From Spirometra erinaceieuropaei (lineage: Eukaryota; Platyhelminthes; Cestoda; Diphyllobothriidea; Diphyllobothriidae): a stretch of 64,000 nucleotides of DNA. The stretch covers positions 2,091,846-2,155,845 of the forward strand of contig CACRXP010000002.1 of assembly GCA_902702965.1 (NCBI GenBank), in the 5' to 3' direction. The notes below the pieces were generated by a model. That model was not told the origin of the DNA. It ran no database searches and was given only the letters and a program-made list of their open reading frames with translations. The first letter of the stretch is position 1. Each line of letters starts with the position of its first letter. The position numbers were made by a program, and so were the translations under genes. Shown piece after piece: positions 34,491 to 45,008 of the stretch.

Positions 34491-35284
34491 GTTGCAATCG
34501 GGAATATTAACTGCGTCCGCGATGATAGTCGCGCTGATATAGTTGACTTTACCCATCATGCGGCTTACGAAAGAGCCCAGTGGATCGTCGACCTGCGTCG
34601 GCCTACCTTTATGTTCGTTCTTCACCTAATTAACGAATAGAGTTGCCAATGAACGTCGTCGGTTTCGTTTCTTGTTGCGCAGCTCGATCAATCCCTTAAA
34701 GTCACAGTATTCTATCCGCGAATAAGTTTCACAGGTCAGTATATTTTAAGGGTAATAGGCAATGCCTTTGAAAACCCTATTGAAAACGGTACGTGCAATA
34801 TCCCAACTTTAAATAAGCATGGTACTAAATGTTGTCAGTAGTATATACACCTAACACAATATTTTTCTCTGAAAACGCAGGACCGAAACTTGAGAACATT
34901 CAGTTGTAGATGATATCGGTAAAATGAAATGACAATGATCCGCATTAGCGTTAGGTGTATCCAAGGCGTTGGTTTGGCACAACAGAGCTGTTATGTCCAG
35001 AAAAGTGGTACTTTCCAAGCAAATATACATCTAGTCTTTGCTTGAATGTCTCCGTAGAATCCGCCATTATCACGTCCTCGGGAAGCCCTTCCAGGCACCG
35101 ACGACGACAGGTTTCGTAATAATGGCTGTATTCCTGTTCCTTATTTCCGCCCGTGTTTCAAGCGAGCCTGGCGCCCCGTGCCCGTCGCATAAGACACTTG
35201 CCGCAGTCTGGTGAAAGACAAATACGAGTCTTGAGGACTTGAGGACCGTCCTTCAAGGGAAAGTTTCATCTGAAGAATAATGGT
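34491..35284. other. Unassigned sequence
   Basis: AT-rich with no coding region or repeat recognised. Confidence 0.45.
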
Positions 35285-35620
35285 AGAGGGGCGTCCACCG
35301 ACTGTGTTACGGAACTCACTCGTCGCGTTGTGCCTTGAGGCCCTCATTCTCTCTCGAGCTCCACCAGCAGTCGCTCAGCGTCTACCGTTTTAGGCAGAAT
35401 AACATTGCCGACGAAGGAGACACGAATGATAATGTCTGGTCTGCTAGCCCGTGGCTGCGTGGTTAGGGTGTTGGACTTCCAACCGACGGGTCACGGATAT
35501 AGGCCTCGGAGGTTGCATACCTTGGGGTTGGATACGGCCGGCTGAGGATGGCCAATCAGCCAGAAATGACCATTCCTGCCTCGTTTGTCCTTGTCGGTAG
35601 GTATTCTTTTTAAGGAATGT
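35285..35620 (+). repeat. SINE-like unit related to 31600-31765
   Basis: The block at 35300-35420 (GGAACTCACTCGTCGCGTTG, TCTCTCGAGCTCCACCAGCAG, TTTAGGCAGAATAACATTGCC) matches 31620-31720. It is followed by a tRNA-like stretch (35450-35500, TGGCTGCGTGGTTAGGGTGTTGG). The segment 35560-35605 (CAGCCAGAAATGACCATTCCTG) is inverted relative to the end of the 31.7 kb block. Confidence 0.4.
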
Positions 35621-35997
35621 GGAGCCGGCTCCTCGATATAAGATTTTGGAAGTTCGTCCTATTGCAGGCGACCGTGACCTCGTTTTCCCATCTATGTTAT
35701 GGCACTGGCTCCCTTAGTTTACGTCCCTCTCCTCAGACCTGGGTTTACTTCCCCCGATGCCCTAAACTTGGCAATTTTCCTTGTACTCCACAATCGTGGT
35801 AGGTGTTGAGGGAAGTATGGTACGTGGACCATCCTCCCCCCTGCTCACGAGTCTTCGTAAATCCGTAGTCTACTCTCAACTTGTTTAGCCTCCCTCCCCG
35901 CGCCCGCTCTTAGCTCTTGAGTGCTGCAGTGCTTTTTGCGATTTCAAGCATCCAAAAACTGAGTGGAGACACTTACACATGTTGACTTTATCCACAG

Positions 35998-38900
35998 GTT
36001 CTCCCGCAGTCATGCACTCCAACTCCGAGATCAACTCGCCGCTCAGCTAAACTTGGACGAGCCCGACGTCAGTCTGCAGGTGGAGCCCTGTTGGGTACCT
36101 CTTTTCAGAGCCCTTTCGCGCCGTCAACATGATGAGCTCGTCAGGCAGGCCAAGGAGGTGGATTTGCAGACGTTGGGCTGGCCGTCCACTTTTCACCCTG
36201 ACCCCCAGCTGGAACTCCTACTGGCTGTGGGGTCGGATGCGCCGATTACCTACTTCACCAACGAGGAAGCCGCCTGGTAAGGTGCTTCTGCGTGTGGTGG
36301 ATCTTTGTGCGCGCGTGCGTGTTTGTGTGTCTGGTTCTTCAAACGGACAGTGCTGTTGTGCCAGACCTGAATAGGCCACAGAGTGCGAGCGCGTGAATTT
36401 GTGCTAGGTCAACCACTCTGCCCAAGCTCATCTCCAGCCACCCTGGCTCGGTCCTACCACTAAGAGATTGAGAAGCGAAGAGACGAGTCCCAGGAAGTAG
36501 TCTTGAAGAAGGAGACACGATCGCTGGGACAAGAGCTTTATTAGCCCGACGTTTCGGGTTCCTGCTCGAACCCATCACCAGCGACAAAGGCAGATACGGG
36601 TCTCTTTTGTCTCTGATGATGGGTTCGAGCAGGAATCCGAAACGTCAGGCTAATAAAACTCTTGTCCCAGCGATCGTGTCTCCTTCTTCAAGATTGAGAC
36701 CTATCCGTCCGCGCAGACTTCGCCCATTCCTACTGAACCCGGAGTGCCTTTTTATCATCACATCGGGCTGCCATTTGGCGGAATAGTGAGTGAGATCTAG
36801 AATGCAACGACTCCTCCTTAATGTGAACTCATAGGAACTCTCTTGGACGGGCCATCGGATCCAGTGAGGTCCGGTTCGTTTGGGTTTGTGGACCAACATT
36901 TGTGTGGCAGGCGAGAGAGTGGAATCGCAGAACGCGAATGCAACGATTGACCCGCCTTGTGGAATGTTGGATTCTGTACAGTCAGCAGTCTGCAGCCCTT
37001 CCAGGCCACGACCTTTGGTAGAAAACGTGCATAGAAGCATACTTTCATTTGCTCATTTGTTAGCAAATCATGTCATCTTTGCATTTTATATCCGAGGAAA
37101 GGTCATATTTCGGTTTTGAAAATTTTTCCGATTTCCGGAATAATTTTGAGTCGGATCAGCCGTTGCATTCGCGTCCAGCGACTTCACTCTATCGAGTATA
37201 AAAAAATCATATATCGCTTTATGCCATCAGGAAAATACCGTGTAGAGTCCACAGAAGTTTACAATGGATGCGGACTATGTTGTATACTTTATGAGGAGAA
37301 TTAATAAACAGACAGGTACGATGCTGTACGAATGGACATTGTATGGTCTTGAAAAATATCATAGAAACTTTTTTAAACCCAAAGGTACTCTTTCTTCGAA
37401 TATAAAATGCAAAGGTTGCGTGATTTGCTACCAAATGAGTAAAAGAAAGATTTTTTGTCCATGTTTTATATAAAATGTATTTGAATTTATAAAGTCAGGG
37501 AAATTACATTTTAAAAAGCATACTAGTTAAGTAGCCATTTTTCCTCGATTGCGTTTTTGCGGGAAACGCATTTTAGTATTCCGACTAACATTTCGTGAGA
37601 TCGGTCACCCACCGTATGACTTAAAGGAGTCATACCCCTTCTCAAGCATTTCGGAATTTTTGTATGTAAAATGTGGTTTGGGGTATTAATAAAACATCGG
37701 TGTACACACATCGGTTAAATTCGCTCACANNNNNNNNNNNNNNNNNNNNNNNNNNNNNNNNNNNNNNNNNNNNNNNNNNNNNNNNNNNNNNNNNNNNNNN
37801 NNNNNNNNNNNNNNNGAGGCTACGCAACTCCCGCCCCCCACAAATCCAATTCACGGGTGGTCCTTTTTATTGACTGTCTTTGCAGAAGTCGGCGGATTAA
37901 GTCCCTGTGTTTGGCATCAAGACGCCACGGTGAATCTACGTCCAACAAAACCGCCGAATCAATTACCTCAGAGTTGTCTCTGTACACACAGAGTTCTCTG
38001 CTAGGTAACGATTGCCCAATTTTGCAGATGGTTCATCCACAGACTGTATAGATGGGGGTTGCCTTAATATGTGAGGCTTCCTGTTTCACCGACTTACTTG
38101 CCAAATTATACATTCGCTTTCTGTGTGCCTATAATTCTTTCCGATCATGCGAGTGTTTTCACTTTTTAACTGCATATCGGTTTTTCACGAACATTACTGA
38201 TTTTGGAACACGCAGCCCCTAACTGTCATCAATCGGACCCAAACCCAAGCGGAATTGCCACCGACTGGGAGCGCGCTTGCCCCGCCATTTCATTCTGTTT
38301 ATGCCGTCTACCATTGCGACGTTAATAATGCCAGTATGCTGGAAAAGGAAGACCTACATACCTAGCGTTTTTCTGGCCTCGGTCTTAGGAAGTCGTATCA
38401 AGGTCACCTATATGAACTACGTGTTGTTATCTTTGAGTACACAATATGCAGGAAACCTTGAACGATCTAATTTTAACAGGAACACGCCTGTGTGGACTTC
38501 GAGAATAGCTGCCTCTCGCTTCAATTACCTCAAACGACTCAGGAAGGGTTGTGGAAGAAAATTGGATCTGCTGTAATGTGGAAATCAGATAGGCAGCGCA
38601 TGATCTTCCTGTATTAATGAGAATGTCAGAGCACTTCACCCTGTGATAGTGTCCGTCTTCTGCGCGTAAGAGGTCGGCCATGCAGCCCAGAAAACGTCCG
38701 TAGGTTGAACCATGATTGATCCGCGCCCTGTGAACCAAAATAAGAAGAATGTTGGATTCCGTACAGCCAGCGGTTGCCAGGCCATTCCGTTAGTCGACAG
38801 TCCCTCCGGGCCACGATCTTTAGGACACCCTGAGAGTTTAAGGGCGCACCAGTCCGATTCTAGCAATAAAAGATCGCGCAAAATCGGCCTCCTCCCCACA

Positions 38901-39928
38901 CTCCTCGTGTTCTAGTAGCGAAAGTATACCCATACGTGTGGAGATTACTGTCTATTTGCTCCTGTCTTTCACCCACCGCACACCTGCTGGTCCCTCAGCT
39001 CCCGCGACCCAAATTTCACCTATCTAGACATCACACTAGTGAGGGTAGTCGTTAAGCAGCGCCCATTGCGACCTGGCTTTCCTCCCCATAGGCCGAGTTA
39101 TTTCTCCAGTTAGCAACCCTTCGAGCCTCTGGTCGTCAAATCTGTTGTGATGAGGAAGGCTGGCGTGCTATCAGCTTCACTCGCCCTCCCCCCCCCCTCT
39201 ACAGTACACCAGTGGAAAAATTAAGTCCAGCCATCGAATTATGGGATTTGGTGCAGCGGCTGACCAAGCCCCCTGTCCCCCTTTGCTGCCGGTTTCTCAG
39301 CCGACACGAATCCGGCCTCATTCGGAACCTTGTCCAGTGTTGGCCTTGTTCTTTAGGTCTGACCCAACAGCGTTACCAATTTTGGGCTTCTTCGGTGCTG
39401 TTTTTTGCATACAGACTATAAAATGCCCTTTTTAGGCACAATAAGTGGTTGGAGCGGGTGGTGCAGCTCGCAGAGACCCGAGGGAATGTGTGCGCCTCCT
39501 TTAATACCTCGTGCGCGGGCCCATCTGGGCCACCCTGTGCGGCCATTGTTCTCCCACCGAGATCCGACAACAAGGACGCCTGCTCTCCCCTGGCCGAGAC
39601 CGTCTCGTTCTCCGAGCGCTCGCGCCTTCAGCATGCTGTCATGCTCGCGGTGGAGGAGGTCGGACGGACTCAACGAGTCAGCACCGCCGCCAAAAGGAGG
39701 GCGGAGGAGGAGGAAGGGGAGGCTGGCTACATCTGCACCGACTGTGACGTCTACCTATCCAGTGAACCGTGTGCTATGTGCGCAATGGCTCTGGTGCATA
39801 GTCGGGTGCGTCGCCTTTTCGTTGCGCGGCGTCTGCCTGGCCTGGGTGGGATCGACAGTGGTTGGGCGATTCACCGGGTCAAGAACCTCAATCACCGTTT
39901 CCTGGCGTTCCTTCCACCTGCCACTTAG
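35998..39928 (+). CDS. ADAT3: ADAT3, tRNA adenosine deaminase non-catalytic subunit, last two exons
   Basis: join(35998-36276, 39436-39928); the codon split TG|G at the junction restores tryptophan and joins the frames exactly (donor CCTG|GTAAGG, acceptor CCTTTTTAG|G). The first exon carries the N-terminal domain end, including LGWPSTFHPDP, equivalent to the WPTSFHED segment of human ADAT3. The second carries the cytidine-deaminase-like fold: KWLERVVQLAE, RLQHAVMLAVEEV, then YICTDCDVYLSSEPCAMCAM with the zinc cysteines, ALVHSRVRRLFVA and LNHRFLAF. HAV replaces the catalytic HAE, as in all ADAT3, so the subunit is structural; it pairs with ADAT2 to make inosine at tRNA position 34. The 5' exon or exons are missing: a TGA lies at 35960 in frame, and an exon start anywhere from 35963 to 35998 is possible. 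The 3.2-kb intron is full of repeats. Confidence 0.88.
36543..36585 (-). ncRNA. Hammerhead ribozyme motif, minus strand
   Basis: Minus strand: CTGGTGA (canonical CTGATGA with one change), stem II GGGTTC/GAACCC with a 6-nt loop, GAAACGTC with the cleavage position after C (36548). Stem II is fully complementary, better than in the plus copy. Stem I has a G-G mismatch at its base, and the A6 change should reduce activity. Confidence 0.6.
36609..36650 (+). ncRNA. Hammerhead ribozyme motif, plus strand (canonical core)
   Basis: Stem I strand GTCT (36609-36612), core CTGATGA (36613-36619), stem II GGGTTC/GAATCC (five pairs plus one G-U) around a 6-nt loop, GAAACGTC (36639-36646), then AGGC, which pairs with GTCT. 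The very short stem III ACGT is self-complementary, as in known dimer-forming hammerheads of metazoan Penelope-like elements and retrozymes. All core nucleotides are intact. It lies in the sense orientation of the ADAT3 intron, so cleavage of the pre-mRNA is conceivable. Confidence 0.72.
37020..37614 (+). mobile_element. Foldback element copy 5, left-truncated (subfamily A)
   Basis: The element retains part of the left arm, the whole centre and the right arm to the terminus GGTCACCCACCG|TA. The centre matches copy 1 (1502-2497), including GGATGCGGACTATGTTG. The left third is missing. Confidence 0.75.
37730..37815. other. Assembly gap (86 N)
   Basis: Run of N inside the ADAT3 intron. Confidence 0.99.
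37816..39435. other. Remaining ADAT3 intron sequence
   Basis: Apart from the short repeat copy near 38750 I see nothing recognisable. The intron ends in a T-rich acceptor at 39435. Confidence 0.5.
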
Positions 39929-40194
39929 TTTGCACGCTTTGTACTCTTTTTGTAAATATATATATACACTCTTAATAGAGGCATGTGCTGGCTTCGTGAC
40001 CATTCTAAACTCAGCCTTTGGATCCTTGACCTTCCTTAGACCTATACTTGGTATAAACAATCCAGATGTTCTACTAATTCCTATCTGCGCGAGCCTAGTT
40101 TTCTTGGGTTTATGCCACAGATGCTTTTCAAGCATATTGAGCACAGGAGGACCGCTTTTTATGTGGTTATCTGTGAAACACGGGGTAGAGTACC

Positions 40195-40830
40195 TTTTGA
40201 GGCAAGCATAGACAGCAGGATTTATTGGAACCAATCAATTTTGCGACGGCTTATCAACTGCAGCCTGTTATTGCACGACAGAGATGGCAGAGGAGAAAGA
40301 TACAGATACTTGAACTTTCACAGAGAAAATCAATATAAAATAGCAAGGTCATCGTATACTGCACGCAAACTAATCAATAAAATGGCAACTTGAAAATGCA
40401 ACTTAGAAAATAAAACGGGGAAGTTAGCACGCACAGGGGTTGCGCAAATCAAGGGGCTGAAATTTACCAGGGCAGGCTGAGGTTGACTACGTGGTCTAAC
40501 TGTTTGCATAGGTTGAGCTCCTCCCGCCGTATGTAGGCAGCCTCCAAGTAACGCAGTATCTGAGTTGTTCGTGCCCGAACTAGTACTCGAAAAGATATTT
40601 TTAGGTCAACTGAATGATCGCTATCTAGGTGCTTTGTGAGAGAAGACCGTGGAATTTTATTCTCCTGCTTTAGAAGCCATTTAGGCATGTGCTCAACCGA
40701 CTTGGTTGCCAATTGCCCAATATACTTGCATCCGCAAGTGCACGTGAATTCGTAAACAAAATGTGACGTGGTGTTCAATAGCAAGAACTCATTTGTCCGT
40801 GGAACTGGAATAGCCTTGGTGGGTTCTTAG
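40195..40830 (-). mobile_element. Penelope-like element, family PLE-2, minus-strand copy
   Basis: On the minus strand an endonuclease remnant (40830 to 40464) is followed by the terminal repeat (40463 to about 40195). The frame is open for 107 codons from 40784 and reads FVYEFTCTCGCKYIGQ, then a small deletion removing the R of the motif, then WLLKQENKIPRSS and DHVVNLSLPW. The repeat matches that of the copy at 9826-10860 (GCAGTTGATAAGCCGTCGC). Confidence 0.75.
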
Positions 40831-41139
40831 TGGGTGACATCACTTCAAATACCGTTAAGCGGCGGTTGAGATGCGCCCTTGAGAGAACATACCATGGCGC
40901 ACCTACTTCCACTGACTAATTAAGAGAGCCACGTGACACTTTCACCTTCAGATGACTGTATCTCTTGCACCGCCGACAGTTAGCAAATGGAAGAGCAGAG
41001 AACTTTGTTCTGTCTGTGTGATTGGTTAGGAAGGATTAGATATGCAGACCTACTGAGAAGGCAGAAGGCAGGGACTTCTGTAATATGAGAAGGATCTTAA
41101 TTTGAAGCAATATTTCCTCGGAATGAATGTAAAGCAGGC
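40831..41139. other. Spacer between head-to-head PLE-2 copies
   Basis: Mostly unassigned. A short segment near 40855-40890 (AAGCGGCGGTTGAGATGCGCC) recurs in the same orientation at 41226-41250. Confidence 0.4.
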
Positions 41140-41640
41140 AGGGACAGCAGAATTCATTGGAACCAGTAGATTTCGAGACGGCTTACCGACTGCAGCCTGT
41201 CGTTGCATAACATATCTCAAACACCATCAAGCGGCGATTGAGATGCGCCATTGAAAGAACGTAGAACTCAGCGGAACTCCTATTCTGCAGCCCCGCAAAG
41301 GTTATCCCAGTTCCACGGGCAAAGGATTCCTTGCCATTGCACGCCACGTCAAATTGTGTTTACGAATTCACATGCACTTGTGGATGCAAGTACATTGGGC
41401 GAACGCAAAGGCAATTGGCAGCCAAGTCTGTTGAGCACATGCCTAAATAGCTTATAAAGCAGCCGAATAAAATTCCACAGTCTTCTATCACAAAGCACCT
41501 AGATAGCGGTCATTCGGTTGACCACAAAACATCTTTTCGAGTATTAGTTCGAGCACGAACAACTCGGATACTGCGCTACTTGGAGGTAGCCTACATATGG
41601 CGGGGAAAACCCGACCTATCAAAGTCCTGAAAAACAGTGC
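41140..41640 (+). mobile_element. Penelope-like element, family PLE-2, plus-strand copy
   Basis: A fragment of inverted terminal repeat (41140-41215) is followed by the plus-strand endonuclease remnant (about 41300-41630), with CVYEFTCTCGCKYIGRTQRQ, a stop after EHMPK, then SITKHLDSGHSVDHKTSFR and RILRYLEVAYI. It mirrors the minus-strand copy 300 bp upstream, so the two form a head-to-head inverted pair. Confidence 0.75.
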
Positions 41641-43896
41641 CCGACCTGATGCCCATTGCCGTTTCTTTGGTGTTTTAGGGTCGTGGTATTGGAGTCACCA
41701 GTTACCATCGTAGGGTTTGCCCAAATTACCTGAGTCTTAAACCCGAATTTGGGTGTTACTCCAACCCCGTGACGGTTGCGTAGGTTTTCTCGTACATAGG
41801 TAAGACGTTTCGATTGGAATAGTGACTTCCTGTCCCGTCTATCTTGACTAACACGCCTCTTGATGCCTTGAGTTCCTCACCACTCGGACTTGAAGGCTGT
41901 TGATGTTCACAAGCGACCTACCCTGGTCAAGAATACAACCCTGACGAACCGGTCTAAACGACGTTGACACTGAAGCCGAAGTTTGGAAATCTCTTCTGTA
42001 CTGTCAAGCGATCGCTGGATCCCAAAATACTTGGACGACTGACATTGTGGTATCCGCGGAACTGTGGACCATTAGCCTGAAACCTGACAGTAGCCTCGGA
42101 AACTCGTGGGTCTTGTCAAAAATCTAGTCTGCTAGTCGGAAGGAGTCTCCTCGTTTCGCCAGTGCATTTTATACGACCGTGTGAGGTTACTGCAGGCTCG
42201 GCTCTAGGGTGTAAACGACTTAGTATCACCGTTTCTCGTTAATCAAGGCGGGTCACGACGCGGGATCGGGAGCTGGCGCGATCGCGCGCATACTTGACAG
42301 TCGAATACGGCGACGCGCCCACTCGTACCTAGCCTAATAACGCAGTCCAAGCCAGCGGGACCATCAGGGTCCGGTTTCCAGGTCGCATGACTACTAGATA
42401 GCTGCCGCACACACAAACCATGTCCAGCAACCGCGGAAATTGCCCCTCAATGCAGATGTGCACGCAGGTGTCCATCGCCTGGGGGCAATCGACCGATGAC
42501 ACTTATGGACTATCTCAACAGTGGTCGCGGTTTCGGTCAGGAACAGGCGACCAATTGTCCCATCAGCTCGCGGGTCGAGCTGGCTGGCCCGTGTGCTGTC
42601 TGGACCGGGGATTCCGATTCGCAGAAGTCTATTCCGGATTGGCGTAGAGCAGTACGGGAAAGGTTTACTACAAGCGCAACCCCAACACCACGGTCTGCGC
42701 GGCCTGTCGGTCGGTCCGCGGGACCGTCGCAGGCCCATTGCGTTGGGCAGCCATAATTTGGACCACACCCGCTATATCATGGCGTCTGAGTTATTACTAA
42801 TGCCATTTAAAGAGCCACTACCGTCAGGCGCAAGCAGTGTAACGTTTCCTGCTGCCAAACGAAACTGCAGGGAGGCACGGATCCCCAGGCAGCAGCCATC
42901 ACAGCACCTGTGGAGGGATTGAAGAAGGTCGCACTTCACAAGGCACTTGCTAAAGCACCGCTGACGAGTGGCCCCCGCGCCTCTTGAGCTGCTTTAAGAT
43001 CCCACCGTGTGTGGCGACAGTACAGCGTGCGCCTCATCGCACAGCGCCGGAAACAGGCCCACAAACCTCTTCATACTACGTTAGGTCCCAACGGAATTAC
43101 CAGTACTAATGGCATGTAAGTTATTCTTTGCCTCGAGACCCGCGATGCCCGACTCGGATTCATATCACTTCGTCCGTCCCCTCATACCAGACACTTCCGG
43201 GGCCCTGAAGCCCCCTGTTTGTCTTATCGCAAAACCCTGACAAACCAATTAAGCAAATCAAGGGTTATTTCGAAGCACAGACGTTCCAATCGCGCTTGTA
43301 TCCAAATATTCATGGCAACCGAAGTGGAAGCATTCGTTATGTACCAGAGGCCTCCAGTCACAGACCGGGTCACCCGTCCCAGAGACGAAATCAGCGAAAA
43401 CCGTATCGTGGAAGCAACGTTAGCAGAATATCACGGTCAATAATTCGCTCCCACGAAAGTCCCCGATCCCCTGTGGGGGTGTAACGTTTGCAGTGAGTGA
43501 TCGAGTTCCTCTGTCAAACCCTTCAACATTGGCGTTGCGGCTACCCAGTGTCATTACATCAGCACACTACGCCAAGGAAAAGGACTAATCGAATAGTTAA
43601 GCCAGCTTTTCCGGTGTAAGGCTCTGTAGAGACAAATGCAGACCCAAAGAGAGATTATAAGACTCCAAGGGGGTGGATGGCTGCACAGCCCGGAATGCGA
43701 CAGTTGTCCGACGTGAGCAATTGAACCCAAATGCTTTGCGTAATATCCTGGGCCTAAGCATCCCATCCCAAAGAGAAACACGACACAGACCGACGATACT
43801 TAAGACTTCTGAAGAGTTCAACACCAACCTGTAATGCGCGCCTGCAACCTACGGGGGCATGAGAGCGCTCAGAAACAGAAACAAAAAAGTTGTAAG
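41641..43896. other. Unassigned intergenic sequence
   Basis: GC-rich open frames at 42394-42922 exist on both strands and match nothing I recognise. No RNA gene or repeat was identified in this 2.2-kb stretch. Confidence 0.4.
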
Positions 43897-43902
43897 TTTA
43901 TT
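43897..43902 (-). promoter_or_regulatory. Polyadenylation signal of fibrillarin
   Basis: AATAAA on the minus strand, 37 nt beyond the fibrillarin stop codon. Confidence 0.7.
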
Positions 43903-43938
43903 TAGACAAATATGTACAGATGACTGGTAGGTCTTCAG

Positions 43939-45008
43939 TTATTTTTGCTTTTTCTGGGCCCTATAACGAGCGAGTTAAATGCCATATTATGATCTGCACT
44001 TACCTGTACTGAGCGACCACCATTGCGTGACCCCTTTCGTACGGTTCCAGAGTAACCTGTTCTCGCGGCGTAAACTGCGACTTCCGTAAAGTCTCTACTT
44101 CCTTCTCGAACACCACCTCTGGTGCCGCGACGGAATCAATGCAGGAAGCCTTAATGGAAATAACGGCATGGCCGCCATTTTTGAGATAGTGCTCTGCATT
44201 GACAGAAACAATTCGAGACTGGTCGGGTTGTGCAACGTCAGCAAAAATGCAGTCGACCATCCCTTAGGAATGGGAGATGAGATTAGACATAAACCTACCA
44301 ACAAGCATTCGATACTTCAAAGGGTGTCGAGCGTCCTCAATTATTGGAACGATATTTGTCCTGTGTTTTGCGACGTTCAGCAAGTCGCGGCCAGAGCGGT
44401 GCGAAAACTCCACGGCATAAACGACTCCCTTCGGGCCAACAAGATCCGAAACATGAGATACAGTAGTACCACTTGCGGCACCTAGATAGAGCACTCGACT
44501 TCCGGGGCCCATGTGGATACTCTCTAGGCCATTTATTATTCCGGCAGCAAGCTTAGACCGGAACGGATTCCACACACGATATTCAACTTTTTCGCCATCA
44601 GCACCATCGACACTTATTCGCTTTTCTCCGTAGACTGATTGGCCGACAGCTAGGTTCAGAGTGACTAACGCGTCCTCCTTCCCCTTGGCCACGAAAACCC
44701 CTTCGTGTCTGTGGGGTTCAATAAAGACCCTCTTTCCACCGCGCATTCCACCACGGCCACGTCCGCGCGGTGTACCTCGAAAGCCTCCTCTTTCACCTCC
44801 TCTGAAACCTCGGGAGCCTCGGAAACCGCCACGGTCCCCCTCGCCCCCATAGCTGTTTCGACCGCCGCGTTCACCGCCCCGAGCACCACCGCCACCACCA
44901 CGTTCACTAAACCGACCGAAATTTCCCCGGCCGCCGCCTCGTCCCCTTTGAAAATCTAGGGCAAAATACGTTTAAATGAGGATGAAATGGCGCACCTGGC
45001 CTCCCCAT
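43939..45008 (-). CDS. FBL: Fibrillarin, box C/D snoRNP 2'-O-methyltransferase, complete
   Basis: CDS = complement(join(43939-43960, 44004-44262, 44299-44955, 44996-45008)), 951 nt, 316 residues; typical fibrillarin is about 320. Exon 1 encodes only MGRP plus one base. Residues 5 to about 79 are the Gly/Arg-rich domain (repeats of RGG, FRGG, RGRG). The methyltransferase domain follows: [33 protein letters not shown], the SAM loop [14 protein letters not shown] (about 162-175), [36 protein letters not shown], and [13 protein letters not shown] near the end, then the basic tail AQKKQK. Introns are 40, 36 and 43 nt, all GT-AG, and frames join exactly. The 36-nt intron is a multiple of three but holds a TAA. 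Fibrillarin methylates rRNA in the nucleolus with NOP56, NOP58 and SNU13. Confidence 0.97.

Larger units (their letters stand above)
36474..36690. mobile_element. Inverted-repeat element carrying two hammerhead ribozymes
   Basis: Arms at about 36502-36585 and 36609-36692 are reverse complements with few mismatches and share ends TCTTGAAGAAGGAGACACGA / TCGTGTCTCCTTCTTCAAGA. Each arm carries a hammerhead motif followed by CTAATAAA. A 9-bp direct repeat AGATTGAGA (36465-36473, 36691-36699) may be the target-site duplication. The structure resembles the inverted terminal repeats of a Penelope-like element reduced to its ends, or a small non-autonomous derivative. It sits inside the ADAT3 intron. 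Confidence 0.7.
36945..38822 (+). repeat. Short dispersed repeat, two direct copies
   Basis: About 36955-37018 and 38750-38822 share GAATGTTGGATTC, GTACAG, CAGC and CAGGCCACGA/CGGGCCACGATCTTT-like segments in the same order. The copies lie in the same intron on either side of the foldback fragment. The family was not identified. Confidence 0.35.

Noticed and set aside
42394..42922. GC-rich open frames on both strands
   Set aside because: Overlapping opposite-strand frames in GC-rich DNA with no known motif or splice signals; chance is likely.
44705..44959. Plus-strand Thr/Ala/Ser-rich open frame
   Set aside because: It is the opposite-strand shadow of the Gly/Arg domain of fibrillarin.
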